From Promethearchaeota archaeon CR_4 (lineage in GTDB: Archaea; Asgardarchaeota; Lokiarchaeia; Sigyniarchaeales; CR-4): a DNA stretch of 6,501 nucleotides. Positions 6,415-6,501 of this stretch are shown here, piece by piece; within the stretch, counting starts at the first letter, position 1, and the number at the start of each line of letters is the position of its first letter. Location of the stretch: positions 14,185 through 20,685 of the forward strand of contig MBAA01000190.1 in assembly GCA_001940655.1 (NCBI GenBank). The letters run 5' to 3'. Position numbers and translations under genes: made by a program. The notes under the pieces were generated by a model. That model was not told the origin of the DNA. It saw only the letters and a list, made by a program, of their open reading frames with translations, and did not search any database.

Positions 6415-6501
6415 ATGAACGAAAAAACGGGCACTCTCATCGAGGACTTTTTCCCAGAGGAAAAACTCAGTATTGCCGGGCGCAGGGAGAAAAAAGGACG
6501 T
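6415..6501 (+). CDS. Start of a probable second DUF1156-type DNA methylase (runs off right edge)
   Basis: ATG 6415 opens a frame with no stop through the last base, giving 29 residues. Residues 9-28 (IEDFFPEEKLSIAGRREKKG) align without gaps to residues 14-33 of the methylase at 2324-4669. They share I, E, F, P, L, E, K and G, with 'FP' then Leu and a later 'E-K/R-K-G' at identical spacing. This pattern is the opening of DUF1156-type methylases as remembered ('IE..FP...LS....RE+'). The WW and SAM motifs would lie beyond the edge. A weak AT-rich element (GATTTAGTTA, near 6376-6385) sits about 35-40 nt upstream and could be the promoter. It is divergent from the CPxC/CxH gene with a 136-bp gap. 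The stretch is short, so both gene and family are provisional. Confidence 0.55.
   Translation, partial: MNEKTGTLIEDFFPEEKLSIAGRREKKGR

Overview
This window is a DNA-methyltransferase-rich locus, most likely from an archaeon. The evidence for archaea is indirect: TATA-like boxes about 37 nt upstream of start codons, weak or missing Shine-Dalgarno sequences at most genes, and two small zinc-ribbon proteins of a style common in archaea. The 284-residue protein at 5424-6278 (CPxC near the N-terminus, a later CxH, then 'NYSVRG') resembles from memory a family of hypothetical proteins often seen in Asgard archaea. That lineage is a hypothesis that needs a database search.

Layout. Positions 1-408 (minus) hold the first 136 codons of a gene that runs off the left edge; its helical N-terminus resembles large Eco57I/type-ISP-like modification enzymes. 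A 117-bp divergent promoter region (409-525) with TATA-like and palindromic elements separates it from two tightly spaced plus-strand genes. The first (526-2316) is a gamma-type N6-adenine DNA methyltransferase with a TaqI-like C-terminal specificity domain. The second (2324-4669) is a COG1743/DUF1156-type DNA methylase with an unusual block of six Cys-pair zinc knuckles between its SAM-binding and catalytic motifs. The second gene meets, tail to tail across 21 nt, a minus-strand gene for a small membrane-anchored zinc-ribbon protein (4691-5287). Upstream of that on the minus strand is the CPxC/CxH protein (5424-6278). At the right edge a plus-strand gene begins at 6415; its first 29 residues match the start of the 2324-4669 methylase in register, so it may be another DUF1156-type methylase.

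How the genes may work together. The adjacent methylases have complete SAM and catalytic motifs but no recognisable nuclease or helicase domain inside the window. Either the cutting or blocking component lies in the truncated flanking genes or beyond, or the set acts as orphan or multi-component modification. Clustering of three or four different DNA-methylase genes suggests a defence or genome-modification island. Whether the two zinc-ribbon proteins belong to it or are unrelated neighbours cannot be decided here. No RNA gene, CRISPR array, insertion sequence or integrase was seen.
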